Shown here: positions 48,727-60,477 of the stretch, one piece after another
How the letters are laid out: the number at the start of each line of letters is the position of its first letter
How positions within the stretch are numbered: position 1 is the stretch's first letter
Origin: Physcomitrium patens
Lineage: Eukaryota > Streptophyta > Bryopsida > Funariales > Funariaceae
Direction of reading: 5' to 3'
Length of the DNA: 64,000 nt
Assembly: GCF_000002425.4 (NCBI RefSeq)
Contig: NC_037255.1
Coordinates: 5,355,602-5,419,601, forward strand
Position numbers and translations under genes: made by a program
The notes under the pieces: generated by a model
The model's database searches: none
Seen by the model: the letters and a program-made list of their open reading frames with translations, nothing else
What the model was told of the DNA's origin: nothing

Positions 48727-49074
48727 ATGGATAGCCAAGAGATAGATACTATGCCAGTCAGAGTATTTCAACTAACTAGTTCACGAAGGCGACCCCGAAA
48801 TGAAGAACCACCTGCACCACGACGACGACGGAAGATACCAAGTAACCGATCACTGGTGATTGTATTTGAGTCCGAGCCTGCTTACGATTGTCAACCAGAA
48901 GACATATTTGTAGGACAATTTCACAATGAAGACACAAAAGTTCATGCTTGGTCAGAAGTTGAAAGAGTGGGCCACTACCGTTGGCTTCAAGGGCCGATGA
49001 ACCACTTACCTCGTGAACAACAGTTGGTGTTCATAGCAGACGTTATGCGACAGATCTTCATTTTCTTGCGTTAG
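48727..49074 (+). CDS. extra reading frame after pol, gypsy B
   Basis: A 115-codon frame starting with ATG about 130 bp after the chromodomain and ending about 45 bp before the polypurine tract. The N-terminal third is basic and proline-rich ('SSRRRPRNEEPPAPRRRRK'), resembling a nuclear-localisation or nucleic-acid-binding tail. The C-terminal two thirds align with the A-family frame: 'VIVFESEP', 'VGQFHNEDTKVHAWSEV', 'GHYRWLQGPMNHLPREQQ', and a hydrophobic end 'IADVMRQIFIFL'. Conserved positions are W, G-Y-x-W-L-x-G-P-x-N-H-L-x-R-E-Q and the terminal F-L. I recognise no named domain. Preservation in two diverged families suggests a real product of the elements, not a chance frame. Confidence 0.6.
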   Translation: MDSQEIDTMPVRVFQLTSSRRRPRNEEPPAPRRRRKIPSNRSLVIVFESEPAYDCQPEDIFVGQFHNEDTKVHAWSEVERVGHYRWLQGPMNHLPREQQLVFIADVMRQIFIFLR

Positions 49075-49130
49075 TACTGATTGACAACAACATTGCATCT
49101 CAAAGACCTCGAAGCTAAAGGAGGGGGTGA

Positions 49131-49576
49131 TGTTATGGACATAGTCCTTAGAACCTTCTAGAGACAAGTTTTTAGAACCTTTTAGAGACAAGCTTCTAGA
49201 ACCTTCTAGAGACAAGCTTCTAGAACCTTCTAGAGACAAGCTTCTAGAACCTTCTAGAAGCTTCTTAGTTGATAGAAGATGTTAGAGACATAGTCCTTAG
49301 AACCTTCTAGAGATAAGTTTCTAGAACCTTCCAGAAGCAAGTCTCTGGAACCTTCTAGAGGCTTCTTAGTTAGTAGAAGTTGCTTGAAAAGCTTCCTAAA
49401 TAGGAGTATATATTGGGATCGAGGCTGAAGAGTTCTTCAGTCTCGACAACACATCTCTTGGAGCTCTACCTCACCTCTCTGGTGTTATTCTTGTATTCAT
49501 CTGATTAATCTAGTTCTTGCCAGTTCTTCTTGAACTTCTTGTTAGATCTCGAGTCTGTATTTCTGTGTCCGTGACA
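49131..49576 (+). mobile_element. 3' LTR of gypsy B
   Basis: 446 bp, partner of 43395-43810, with extra 24-bp units 'agacaagcttctagaacctt' and the same duplicated start (49131 and 49280). A G-rich polypurine tract (gagggggtga) ends at 49130 and the GGTTG target copy follows at 49577. Confidence 0.92.
49155..49356 (+). promoter_or_regulatory. heat-shock-element array in gypsy B 3' LTR
   Basis: The same TTC-TA-GAA-CC-TTC-TA-GAA arrangement as the 5' LTR, with more repeated units (about 49155-49265) and a second group after the internal duplication (about 49310-49356). A TATA-like box follows at about 49407-49413. This copy could drive transcription out into gypsy A sequence. Confidence 0.7.
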
Positions 49577-52358
49577 GGTTGTTCCTTTCAATAGACATCC
49601 GCATTGACCTTTTGTAGTTCTTACGCCTCTTTTAACTGTGCCTTCATTGCTGCATGTAGCTGTGATAAATGAATCACCAAATCTTTCACAGTAGGATTAT
49701 CAACTTTTGAAAAGTCAAAAGTATCAAATTATGGATGATAACCATAATTAGCAAAGAAAGGTGTTTGTTTTGTAGAAGAATGTACCGTGTTATTGTAAGC
49801 AAACTTTGCCAATGACAAAAGAATTGTCCAATCATCTTGTTGTTAGTTAATGGTACATCTTAAATATTGCTCCAAAACTTGATTAACACACTCCGTTTGT
49901 CCATCAATTTGAAGATGGAATGTCGAACATAGTTTTATATCCACTTTTAGAATTTTGAAAAGAGTCCACCAAAATCTTGATACAAATTGAGTTCCCCTAT
50001 CTGATATAATATCCTTGGATAATCCATGATAGCGATAGATATTGTCAAAAAAGAGCTTAGCTGTTTCTTCACCTGTGATAGATTTTGTACATGGTACAAA
50101 ATGTGCCATCTTCGTAAAACGACCTACTATCACGAATATAGAGTCATAAGAACCTGAGATTGGAAGATCCATGATGAAGTCCATAGAAACAGAAGACCAT
50201 GGTTATTTTGGAATGGGTAATGGCTGAAGAAGTCCAAAAGGCATATCACATAAAATAATCGAGGTTCTTGTGATCTTTATATACAGGGACTAGAATGGAA
50301 ACACCTTCTAGATAATGATGCCATCCTTGAAAAGAATCTACAATTATAAGAAGTTCTTTGTCGTGGATCTCATAATTGATTTCTGCTATTGAGAATTTTC
50401 TTGAATGAAAGGCTATTAGACGAAGTTTGTCATCTGTTCCCATTTGTGATAAAATCACACCCAGAGCAAAGTCCGATGCATCTGTTTTCATAAAGAATGC
50501 TTTGAAAAAATCAACACGATATAAGATTGGTGCAGAAACAAACGCTGTCTTCAAAGATTCAAAAACAACTTCTGCTTCTTGATTCCATTGGAGTTTGTCT
50601 TTACAAGTCAAACATATAAGTGGAGCTGCAAGTCAAGGGAAGTCTTTGATGAAGATCCGATAGTAGTTGACAAATCTCAAAAAGTATTAGACATCTCTTA
50701 TCATTTTTGGGATCCTTCAATCTATAATAATTTGAACTTTCTTAGGATCCATCATAAGTCCATCATTTGAAATGATATAATCTAAGAAATCGACTTAAGT
50801 AGTGTGGAATACACACTTTTTTATCTTGGCATAGAGTCTTGCATCTCTTAATTTTTGTAACACACGACGAACATGAAGTTCATGTTCTTCTAGATTCTTA
50901 GAATAGATCAAAATATCATCTAGATAACAGACCACAAAATCATCCAAAAACTCTCAAAAAATATCATTCATTAGATGTTGAAAAGCTGCTGGTGCATTTG
51001 TAAGTCCAAAAGGCATGACGTTGTATTCAAAATGTCCATACCTAGTTCGAAACACATTCGTCCATTCATCTCTTTCTTTGATGCGTACTAGATTGTATGC
51101 TCCTCAAAGATCTATTTTTGTATAGATCTTAGCTTGATTTAATTGATGAAGAAGTCCAAATATTAAAGTAGTGGATACCTGTTCTTGATGGTAATCTTGT
51201 TGAGTCCTCGATAATCAACACACATCCGCAATGATCCATCTTTTTTCTTCACAAATAGAATTGGAGCTCCTGCCGGAGGTTTAGAATGGCGTATGAAATT
51301 CTTGGCTAGATTTTCTTCAATATACTCCTTGAGTTCAGTCAACTCATTTTGTGATAAACTATAGATGGGTCTGAATGGTAGTTGTGGTCCTTCTTGAAGG
51401 TCAATTGAGCAATCATAGGGATAATGTTTCGGGAGTGTATTCACATTCTTTTTTTTACATACATCTCGAAATTCTTGATATTGGCTTGGAATGCCACTTG
51501 AAGTCTTTCCACCAGTAGAAACAGGTCTGGCATAAATAATATATGGTGATTCTTTCATAGCAGCATGCAAGAAAGCTTTTGTACTTATAAATATGGGTTT
51601 AATTGAACTAGACTTATGACTCTCTACTTGATTAACTACACTGTTAGTTATACTTTTAGAAAAAGTAAGAGTTTGGGAAATCTAATCTATTTGAGGGTTG
51701 TATTTTCCTAACCACAATAAACCTAAAATGACTGGATTAGAGAGAGATCTAATGATATTAAATACTACAAAGCTATTATGACTATTGATTATTACTTCTA
51801 TAGGAAGGATTTCATGAGTAATATCTCTAGAAGACAATGGACGACCATTTATGACTTCTACATGAACAGGTTTAGTTTTTTTTACTAAAGATATGTTATG
51901 ACTTTTAGTAAATTCTTCATCTAAGAAACATGCTAAGGCTCCTGAATTTAATAAGGTAGAAGCTTTATAATATTTAGGTCCTAAAATAATATTTAATATA
52001 AAAAAATGAGAGGGCTCTGATGAAAGAATAGGACCTTTACTAGATGTTGTGCATAGATCTAGCCACATGGTTCCTATTGTAGCTCGACAAACTCATTTTC
52101 TGACATATTGTCTTCTTTCACAGCCATACTCCTCATTTTGTGATTGTGTCGTTTCTTTGGATAATGTTGAGCAGTGTACTTTGGTTCTCCACAATATAAA
52201 CATAATCCTTCTTGACGACGACAAGTCTTTTCTTGCTCAGTAAGAGGTTTGAAACATACTGCATTAATTTGCATATCCTGTACTTCCGAATATATGTGTT
52301 GAAGAGGTGTTGGTGTTGCCATTGAATTATAGTAACGTTGAGGTCCTCTTGTACGGTT

Positions 52359-52645
52359 TGTTGAAGGAAAGAATTCTTTAAGTAGTTGCTATTGGTCAAT
52401 AGAGTACAAGTGTTGTTAGAGATATCCCATAAGGTTAGGTGCTGGTCTATAGTGCATAAGAGTACAAGGGGAGGACTGGTCCTAGGAGATATCCCATATG
52501 GATTGTAGCACTTGGTACCTTGGTACTAGTATATAAGGAAAGGGTTGGCATGGGAAGAATTATCTCATACCACACTCTATTTGTTAAAGTGCAACCTTGC
52601 TGGTTCTAACTTACTTGTGTGAAATATGCTTTCTATGTTTCAATA
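52359..52645 (+). mobile_element. 5' LTR of copia C
   Basis: 287 bp, TGTTGAAGG start. A TATA-like 'tagtatataagg' lies about 165 bp inside. Preceded by CGGTT. Confidence 0.92.
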
Positions 52646-53073
52646 GGTTATGGGCCCACATTCTCTTACCAAGTAAGTTGTTCTTGCATTATTTCTTTGT
52701 TGCTTGTTTTTGGTGGTTGAGATCTTATGGTAGAGTATTGCTAGTAAATTTTCGAAGTCATTGCTCCTGGATTTGTGAGTGTATGAGCTTAGTGCAAGAC
52801 CTTGATAGTGTCTTTGCTGAAGGAGTACTAGTATTTGAGAGTTTTATGAGAAAGTGAGTCATTTTGAGTGAAGTGACGTAAGAGAGACTTTTGAAAGTCA
52901 TAAAATCACATTACAAACCGTTCTCTATCATTTAGACGTAATTTGGATTCAAAATATGCAAAAAGTTGCAAAACAGCGAATTTTGGGTTTGTAGTTCAGC
53001 AATCTTTAAGTACTCATATCTTTTGCATTACAACTCCAAATCAAGAGTTTTTTGGACCTACTTGTAGCTTGAA

Positions 53074-53800
53074 ATGGCATCTTTTGAGGGTGATAGCTTA
53101 AGAGTTGTTGAAAAGTTTAGAGGTGACAACTTTCACCACTGGAAGGCCAAAATGGAGCTACTTTTGGCATCATTGGATCTTTGGGAGATAGTAGATGAGG
53201 AGGAACTTGCACCTGGGGTAGAGGCAAGCATCAAGGAGCAAAAGGACTTCAAAAGACGAGAGAAGAAGGCTTTTGGCATAATTGCCACCAATTTAGATGA
53301 AAGCAACTTTGCTCATGTTATTTCTTGAAAAGGGGCAGCAGATGCATGGAAGACTCTTTGCAATGTCTATGAAAGTAGGAATCTCTCCAATGAGCTATGG
53401 TCAAGGCAAAAACTCTTCACCGTGAAGATGGAAGAAGGTGAAGATCTCATGGCTCATGTGAATAAGGTAAAAGTACTTGCAAACCAACTTGCTGTTGTTG
53501 ACAAGCCTTTACTTGAAGAAGATGTTGTGATGACATTGCTCTCAAGCCTTCCGGACTCCTATTCCTCCCTCATTGTGGCATTGGAGTCCATTTTAAGGAA
53601 AGACCTCACTTTGGACTATGTCACGGCAAGACTAGCCTATGAAGTGACCAAAAGAAAGCAAAAGGAGTCTATTGGGGAGCAATCAGCACTATTTACAAGA
53701 CCAAGTAAGGCAAGTGCCCCTTTTCAACGTTATCCTCCTAAAACTTGTTACATTTGTGGAAAACCACGCTATTTTGCTCTAAATTGATTCAAGGCAAAGA
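53074..53800 (+). mobile_element. copia C gag region
   Basis: Starts 'MASFEGDSLRVVEKFRGDNF' and continues through the typical copia gag core ('HVNKVKVLANQLAVVDKP', 'LLSSLPDSYSSLIVALES') to a zinc-knuckle region ('CYICGKP'). The relic at 30.6-32.0 kb has the same gag. Part of the fossil element; broken. Confidence 0.85.
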
Positions 53801-54088
53801 GAGGAGAAAGAGAGAATTCCAACAATGCTTTTCATGACCATGGAGGTGAAGACTTTGCATTCATGGCAAAACAAACTCCTTCCATACTTGATATGAGCAA
53901 ATGGATTGTGGATTCCGGATGTACCAAACATATGACTCCATACAAGTGTTCATTTAACACTTATCAATCAATTCCAGCAACCAAGGTTTGGTTAGGTGAT
54001 AATGGTATGGTACAAGCCATTGGAATGGGCACCATTGTAGTGGAGGTAGTGGTGAAGGGCATTGTAGTAGAGAATCACTCTCAAGGAT

Positions 54089-57000
54089 GTGTTGCATGTG
54101 CCAAAGATGAAGAAGAACCTCCTTTCAGTGAGTAAACTTGTAACTCATGGGTACAAAGTACAATTTAACATGAATGGATGTTTTGTGAGAACCATGGAAG
54201 GCAAAGAAGTAGCAAAAGGGACTAGGGATGGCAATCTCTATATTATCAATTGCAAGAGGATCAATGGAGTAGAGGTTGTTGCCTTTGCTGAATTTCCATC
54301 AAATGAAGACAAGGTGGACATTTGGCATCAAAGACTTGGGCATTTGAATGCCAAAAGCATGAAGGAGCTTCAATCCATGGTAAGTCGCTTAGACCTTGGC
54401 CATTCTACCATGAATCTTGCTTGTGAGGGATGCATTCAAGGCAAACAACATAAGACACCATTTCCTAGTGGAATTGCAAGAAGAACAAACCAATTGCTAG
54501 AGCTTGTGCATTCGGATGTTTGTGGATCCATGAGGACACCATCTATAAGTGGAGCAAGGTACTTTGTCACATTTATTGATGACTTCTCAAGGAAGGTATG
54601 GATTTACATCATCAAGGCCAAGAATGAGTGTTTTGCCAAGTTTAAGGAGTGGAAAGCACTTGTGGAGAAGCAATGTGAGCACAAGATTAAGGTACTGCGA
54701 TCGAACAATGGACGTGAATATTTGTCCATACACTTTGATGAGTTATTGAAGCATGAAGGTATTGCAAGACAAACCTCTACTCCCTACACTCCACAACAAA
54801 ATGGAGTTGCTGAAAGAACAAATCGTACCATTGTAGAGATGGCAAGGAGTATGATTCATGCTCAAAAACTTGGGTATGAGTATTGGACGGAAGCTGTGAT
54901 AAATGTCGTGTATACAAGAAATAGGTATCCCACAAGTGCACTTGAAGGAATGACTCCCCAAGAAGCTTGGACTGATAACAAACCTTGCATATCCCACATG
55001 AGGATTTTTGGGTGCATTGCATATGTCAAGGTTCCAGATAGTATGAGAGGCAAACTTGATGAAAAGGGCACAAGATGTGTATTCTTTGGTTATTATGAAG
55101 GCACCAAGGCATATAGGCTCATGTGTTTAAATACCAAAAAGATCATCAAAAGTCGTGATGTAGAATTCTTGGAGCATAAGAGTGGTAGTGAAAAGTGGGA
55201 GATGTGTCCAAATGGGAGTAGTGGTGTGTTTGTGGACACATCTTCAATTCCAGCAAACAAACAAGAAGATGAAAAAGAGCATTCTCAAAGTGAAGAAGGA
55301 GAAGAAGATGCCATGATAGAAGAGCTCAATACTATGAAGACTTCAATTCTAGCAAGATACAACAAGGGCAGTGAAGAGAATGAAGATGAAGAATACCAAC
55401 CAATGAGTAAGAAAAAGAACTCCATGAGCCATACAAGGCAGTAAGAGGTACATGAAGGCTCATCCTCTTTGCATGAAAGAAGATATCCAACACGTGAGAG
55501 AAGACCACAAGGTGAATGGTGGAAGAACCACATCTTTCCACAAGTAAGTGAAGACCATGCCAATGTTGCTCTTTTTGATGATCCATTGACTTTGTGTGAT
55601 GCAATGAGGTGTGGTGATGCAATGAAGTGGGAGATTGCCATGCAAGAAGAATACAAATCTCTTATGGACAATGAGACATGGGAGTTGACTCCACTTTCAC
55701 CAAATCAATCAGCAATTGGATGTAAGCAGGTGTTTAGAACCAAGAGAGATGCTATGGGTAATGTTGTGAGGTACAAGGCAAGATTGGTTGCCAAAGGCTA
55801 CTCACAAGTTGCTAGAGTGGACTTTAATGAGACATTTGTACCTGTGGCGAAGTTCACCACCATTAGAACCATAGTAGCAATTGGAGCATCAATGGACCTT
55901 GAGATGCATCAAATGGACGTCAAGACAGTATTCTTGAATGGAAAATTGGAAGAAGACATCTATATGGAGCAATCTCAAGGATTTATTGAACAAGACAAAC
56001 ACCACCTTGTTTGTAAGTTGAAGAAGTCATTGTATGGACTCAAGCAATCACCAAGAGCATGGTACCAATGCATTGATTCATTCTTTGTGAAGGAAGGTTT
56101 TGTAAAGAGTGAAGCTGACCATTCTTTGTTTGTATTGCAAGCCAAGGACTTTTTGCTAGTTGTGATCGTCTATGTAGATGATTTAATCATCTTAAGCAAC
56201 ACCATAGTAAGATTGGATTGGTTGAAGAAGAAATTGGAGAGAGAATTTGAGATGAGTGATTTGAGAGAGCTCCATTATTATTTGGGTGTGGAATTCATAA
56301 GAAGTAGAGAATCAAAGACCATCACATTGAGCCAAAGCAAATACATTGAAGAAATATTGAAATATTTCAACATGGGAGATTGCAAGCCCATTGGAACTCC
56401 TTTGGAGGCCAACTTGAAGTTGATGAAGCTCACAAATGAGGAGTATGCTGAAGTTGAGCATCAAATGCAAGGCATACCATACAAGGCAGTAGTAGGCTCA
56501 CTCATATATGCAATGGTAGGCACAAGGATGGATCTTATATTTGCAGTAAGTATTGTAAGCCAACACATGGCAAAACCAGGTCCTATGCATTGGGCAACCA
56601 TCAAGAGAATCATGAGGTACTTGAAAGGCTCTTTGAACCTCAAACTATGTCTTGGAGGAGATAATATTGCATTACATGGATATTGTGATGCGGATTGGGC
56701 TGGAGATGCAAACGATAGAAGATCAATAACGGCCTATGTATTCTTTGTTGGAGTGGAAGCCATATCTTGGAATTGCAAGAGACAACCAACCATTGCAAGG
56801 TCCACAATGGAGGCAGAGTACATGGCAGCAAGTCATGGAGCAATGGAGGCAATTTGGTTGAGGTTGTTATTGGAAGATATTGGACTTGTACAATTGGAGG
56901 CCACTCCATTGAGGTGTGACAATCAAAGATGTCTTGCTTTTGCAAAGAATCCAAAGCATCATGCAAGAACCAAGCACATTGATATTCAGCATCATTTCGT

Positions 57001-57139
57001 AAGAGAAAAGATAGAAATGGGGGTTATAGATATGATGTATTGTGAAACCAAAGACATGTTGGCTGATTTATTGACAAAAGTTTTAGTTAAAGAAAGACAC
57101 AACAAGTTGAATAAGGCATTAGGATTGATAGCTAATTGA
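54089..57139 (+). mobile_element. copia C integrase, RT and RNase H region
   Basis: Zinc-binding HHCC segment and DDE integrase core, then an acidic linker, the RVT_2-type reverse transcriptase with YVDD, and RNase H ending in 'HNKLNKALGL'. Both large frames are long and share codon usage, consistent with a young element. Antisense frames across this region are shadows. Confidence 0.88.
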
Positions 57140-57157
57140 TCAATAGCAAAGTGGGAG

Positions 57158-57444
57158 TGTTGAAGGAAAGAACTCTTTAAGTAGTTGCTAATGGTCAATA
57201 GAATACAAGTGTTGTTAGGGATATCCCATAAGGTTAGGTGCTGGTCTATAGTGCATAAGAGTACAAGGGGAGGGTTAGTCCTAGGAGATATCCCATATGG
57301 GTTGTAGCACTTGGTACCTTGATACTAGTATATAAGGAAAGGGTTGGCATGGGAAGAATTATCTCATACCACACTCTATTTGTTAAAGTGCAACCTTGCT
57401 GGTCCTAACTTACTTGTGTGAAGTATGCTTTCTATGTTTCAACA
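57158..57444 (+). mobile_element. 3' LTR of copia C
   Basis: 287 bp, about a dozen differences from the 5' LTR by eye. Preceded by the purine tract 'gtgggag' and followed by CGGTT. Confidence 0.92.
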
Positions 57445-58384
57445 CGGTTCTCAGATCGGAATTCAAAAAGGCGATTGTCACACTTCACAATAAAGTCAAT
57501 TGCTTGACTCAATGTTTCAGGATCAGATAAGTTGAACATTAATTTTTTTACCTCATATTGTAATCTGTAGAGAAATTAGCTAATAAATGTAGCATCATCC
57601 CACTTAATATCAGTTGTAAGTTATCGAAATTATAAAGCGTACAACATCATTGATCGATTATCTTCTCGTAAAATATGGATCTTATTGGTTGCAACATGAA
57701 TTGCATCATGTTCTCCATACATGGATCAAAACTTTGCCAGAAAAGCCTCTAGATTATCCAATATTAGATCTCGTCATTCAAAAAAAGATGAAAACCACGA
57801 TAGTACTGAACTTGAAAGAATCGTATCAATGAATGTAACTTGCGATCCTGGAATTGGATAGCTTTGGGGTTGAAGTTCAATCACAAGTTGCACTTGTTTG
57901 ATAAATCCTCGAAACTTAGATTTGGTGCCATCAAACTTCTCGAGTAGGGCAATTCTTGGTTCTCTAATATTTTAAGGACGTTCCTCCATAGGAGAAAGGA
58001 CAAGATTTAGTGCAGATGTTGAAGCAGCTCCAACCATTTCTATATCTTCACTTCCTGCCAATCTTATTGCTCCTTGTGGTGGTAAATTAAGTTGATGCAT
58101 CGCAAGCATTAACTCCGTTAATTGTTTTTGTATTTGTGCCATTACACTCTTCATTTCAACAAGTTCTGCCATGATAACACTTAGAAAAGAGAAGATATCT
58201 AGTATCGCTCAAGACAAATATAAGAGAGAACTTGAGAACAAAGAAAATACTAAGGACAATATAAGTTTAGAAGAGGGTAATCCATAACTTCTAATATGCT
58301 TATATCTTATGAAGAAAAAGGGGTTATCCATTCTTAATCAAGATTAGACAAAGCTCTGATATTATAGTTGTACTCTTATCAATC

Positions 58385-58945
58385 TATCAAGGACAAGAAC
58401 TCGATGAAAAAATAATTCAAACAAGTGAGCCTTCAGTCAAAGAAAGGTAACAAAATATAAATAAACAAGTATGTATATTGAAAGAGAAAATGGAATGACT
58501 ACTTCGAAAAGACAAGAAAATTAGAGATCCTTGAAACTAGACTGGAAGCAAGAAAGGAGTTGACAAGAGTGAAGAAGCCTTCACTCTTGTCTCTATATAT
58601 ACTATCTAATTAAGGGCTACGTGGCGACATTCTATAGAACCTTCAATATGTGTTGACTTTGTAGGACACATGCCTTGACTTACAAGACAAGTTTTTCTAC
58701 GTGTGGACCACATAGTTTGCTTAATCTTCAAGCTAACAACATGTGTGGTACATGGCTAACTTATTGACCACGTTTCTAATCCAAAAAGTCAATTAAAGAC
58801 ACCTATGAAGTCAAAGCAGCATCTATGAAGCTTTTAGGAAGCTTCCATATTAAATACTATAGAATTAACTTACTTTTACCTATTTTTACTTACTTCCATA
58901 TATTTGTATATGTAATTACTTGTTTACTTGAGTATGTCTGTGACA
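58385..58945 (-). mobile_element. 5' LTR of gypsy A
   Basis: 561 bp, partner of 41843-42392. A 'gctctgata' (58353-58361), the complement of a tRNA-iMet-like primer site, lies 23 bp inside the LTR edge. Confidence 0.9.
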
Positions 58946-58950
58946 GTTGT

Positions 58951-60470
58951 TTGTGATTATCTGCATATTATTTTTGTTGATTTTATGTAGTAAAGAGACA
59001 TTGTCATGTTCTTTTGAGTTTGCATGATTCATACACCATAGATTGAAGGTCCCTGTTAAAGTCTTATTAAAGAACTGTGCCAATAACAAAGTCAAAAGCA
59101 TCAATGTTAAGTGTATATGGAATATCAAAATCATATAATTATAATATTAGAGCAATAATTAATGAATCCTTCAACTCCTTGAAGGCCTTTTTTTTATTCC
59201 ATTATTCATTCAAATGAAACATCTTTCTTTAATAAGCTTGTTAATAAGGTAGCAATGTATACAAATCATTGAATAAAATGGCAATATTATCTAATAAGAC
59301 TTAAGAATGAGCAGATTTTAGAAGCATCTTTAGAAATTAGTCAATCTTCTACTGCTTTCAACTTCTTTTCTTCCATGTGTATGTCTTTAGAGGATACTCT
59401 ATGCCTCAAAAAGATGATCTTCAACTTCCAAAGTTCATACTTTGATTGCTTATAATAGAAGCAACTGTTGCTTAATCGATGTAATACAAGCCACTCAAAA
59501 TGTCCATAGTGCATACAAAATGCCATCTTTTCTATATCCTCTTTAGTAATAAGAATATGCCAATAATCATTTCAAAGGTCTAATTTGCTAAAGATGATTG
59601 TAGCTCGAAGTTGATCAAGAAGATCATCCACATATAAAATTAGGTATGCATTCTTAAGAGTCTCCTTATTAAAGCATCAATAATCAATGCAAAGTCAAAG
59701 TCTACAATCTTTTTTGGATGTAAAGAGTACAGATAATATTCATAGTGATATATTTTTTGAAAAGAGGCCTTTTCTTAAGAATTCATATAATGAATTTTAT
59801 AACTCTTCAAGTTCATTTGGTGCTAGGCAATAAATTAGCCAACTTGCTGGTTTGGATCTAAGCACTAAATCTATTTGAAAGAATGTACCTCAATCAAATA
59901 GCATGCCACAAGATAAATTGGTTGGAAAGACATTCCAATATTTATGTATGAGTTACTCCACTCCTTCTGCTCCTTTGACTATCTTTTTCACCATTGAGGC
60001 AAGATTCAAAATGACTACATATATTAATTGCTTATACCATAATTGCTTCTTCATAAAGATCATTCTTACAAGTAAGCATTTAACTACAAATCATTTTACT
60101 ATCCCACTCAGTATAAGGGCACAAAGAATCACCATGCATCTTCCATCTTTAAAAGAGATTGTCCTTGCTAGTCAATTAACTTATTTATTTTCCACCTTTA
60201 GCCATGGCATATCAAAGATAACATCATATTTAAGTTGTGTTACTCTAAACTTTTTCTTTAAGGCATAAATATTAGTCAACCTTAAGATTTCTTTTTCACT
60301 TGTTTCATTCAATATGTTTTCTTAATCAACTACTAGGTATATACTCCCTCTTTTAATCACCTTTATTTTAATCCCAAATCAGTTGGGAATTATGATCAAG
60401 ATAGAATTTTTTGTAGAGCTACTATCTACAAGCACTTGATATGATTGTCATCTTGTTCAATCCATTCGAT
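58951..60470 (-). mobile_element. gypsy relic D: protease, RT and RNase H remains
   Basis: The minus-strand translation shows, from right to left, protease-end text ('KYDVIFDMPWLK'), RT segments ('YGHFEWLV', 'SSKDIHMEEKKLKAVED') and an RNase H start ('DAFDFVIGTVL'-like) near 59.1 kb. These differ from the A and B families. It lies on the right of gypsy A; the integrase and chromodomain part on A's left (41371-41842) is in the same orientation, and A's target duplication spans the join. Heavily broken. Confidence 0.6.
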
Positions 60471-60477
60471 ACACTCA

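Larger units (their letters stand above)
43395..49576 (+). mobile_element. Ty3/gypsy B, nearly whole chromovirus
   Basis: A plus-strand element of about 6.2 kb inserted in gypsy A, with a perfect target duplication GGTTG (43390-43394 and 49577-49581). Parts: 5' LTR 43395-43810; iMet-like primer site 43838-43846; gag about 44.09-45.06 kb with CCHC knuckle ('CLYCGEEGHKVGNCPKK'); protease about 45.2-45.5 kb ('LLDSGASACFLD'); reverse transcriptase about 45.8-46.5 kb (YLDD motif); RNase H about 46.6-47.0 kb; integrase about 47.3-48.1 kb ('CSRSKNPRHRPYG', 'DRGTQFVSKFW'); chromodomain about 48.4-48.6 kb ('HWCGYDINERTWEP'); extra frame 48727-49074; polypurine tract 49118-49130; 3' LTR 49131-49576. 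It has only about half a dozen breaks, keeps a long pol frame and is less AT-shifted than its host element, so it is comparatively young. Confidence 0.93.
52359..57444 (+). mobile_element. Ty1/copia C, nearly whole element
   Basis: A plus-strand element of 5086 bp inserted in the gag of gypsy A, with equal 287-bp LTRs and a perfect target duplication CGGTT (52354-52358 and 57445-57449). Parts: 5' LTR 52359-52645; gag about 53.07-53.8 kb; protease about 53.86-54.1 kb ('WIVDSGCTKHMT'); GAG-pre-integrase and integrase about 54.3-55.1 kb ('HQRLGHLNAKSMKEL', 'HSDVCGSM', 'TPQQNGVAERTNRT'); reverse transcriptase about 55.6-56.4 kb ('YGLKQSPRAWY', 'VYVDDLI'); RNase H about 56.5-57.1 kb ('DADWAGD', 'TKHIDIQHH'); polypurine tract about 57150-57157; 3' LTR 57158-57444. 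Only a few breaks. LTRs about 96% alike, mostly transitions. It resembles the Tnt1/Tork type by its gag and integrase motifs. Confidence 0.94.
41843..58945 (-). mobile_element. Ty3/gypsy A, carrying nested gypsy B and copia C
   Basis: A minus-strand chromovirus of the same family as the 19048-24653 element. It is flanked by GTTGC (41838-41842) and GTTGT (58946-58950), a target duplication differing at one base. Own sequence: 41843-43394, 49577-52358 and 57445-58945. Parts in transcription order: 5' LTR 58385-58945; gag about 57.45-58.2 kb and 52.1-52.35 kb (copia C lies in gag); protease about 51.7-52.05 kb; reverse transcriptase about 50.7-51.6 kb; RNase H about 50.25-50.6 kb; integrase about 49.6-50.2 kb; chromodomain end about 43.0-43.4 kb (gypsy B lies just before it); extra frame 42434-42682; 3' LTR 41843-42392. 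Around ten or more breaks. It is older than B and C by nesting. Confidence 0.9.
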
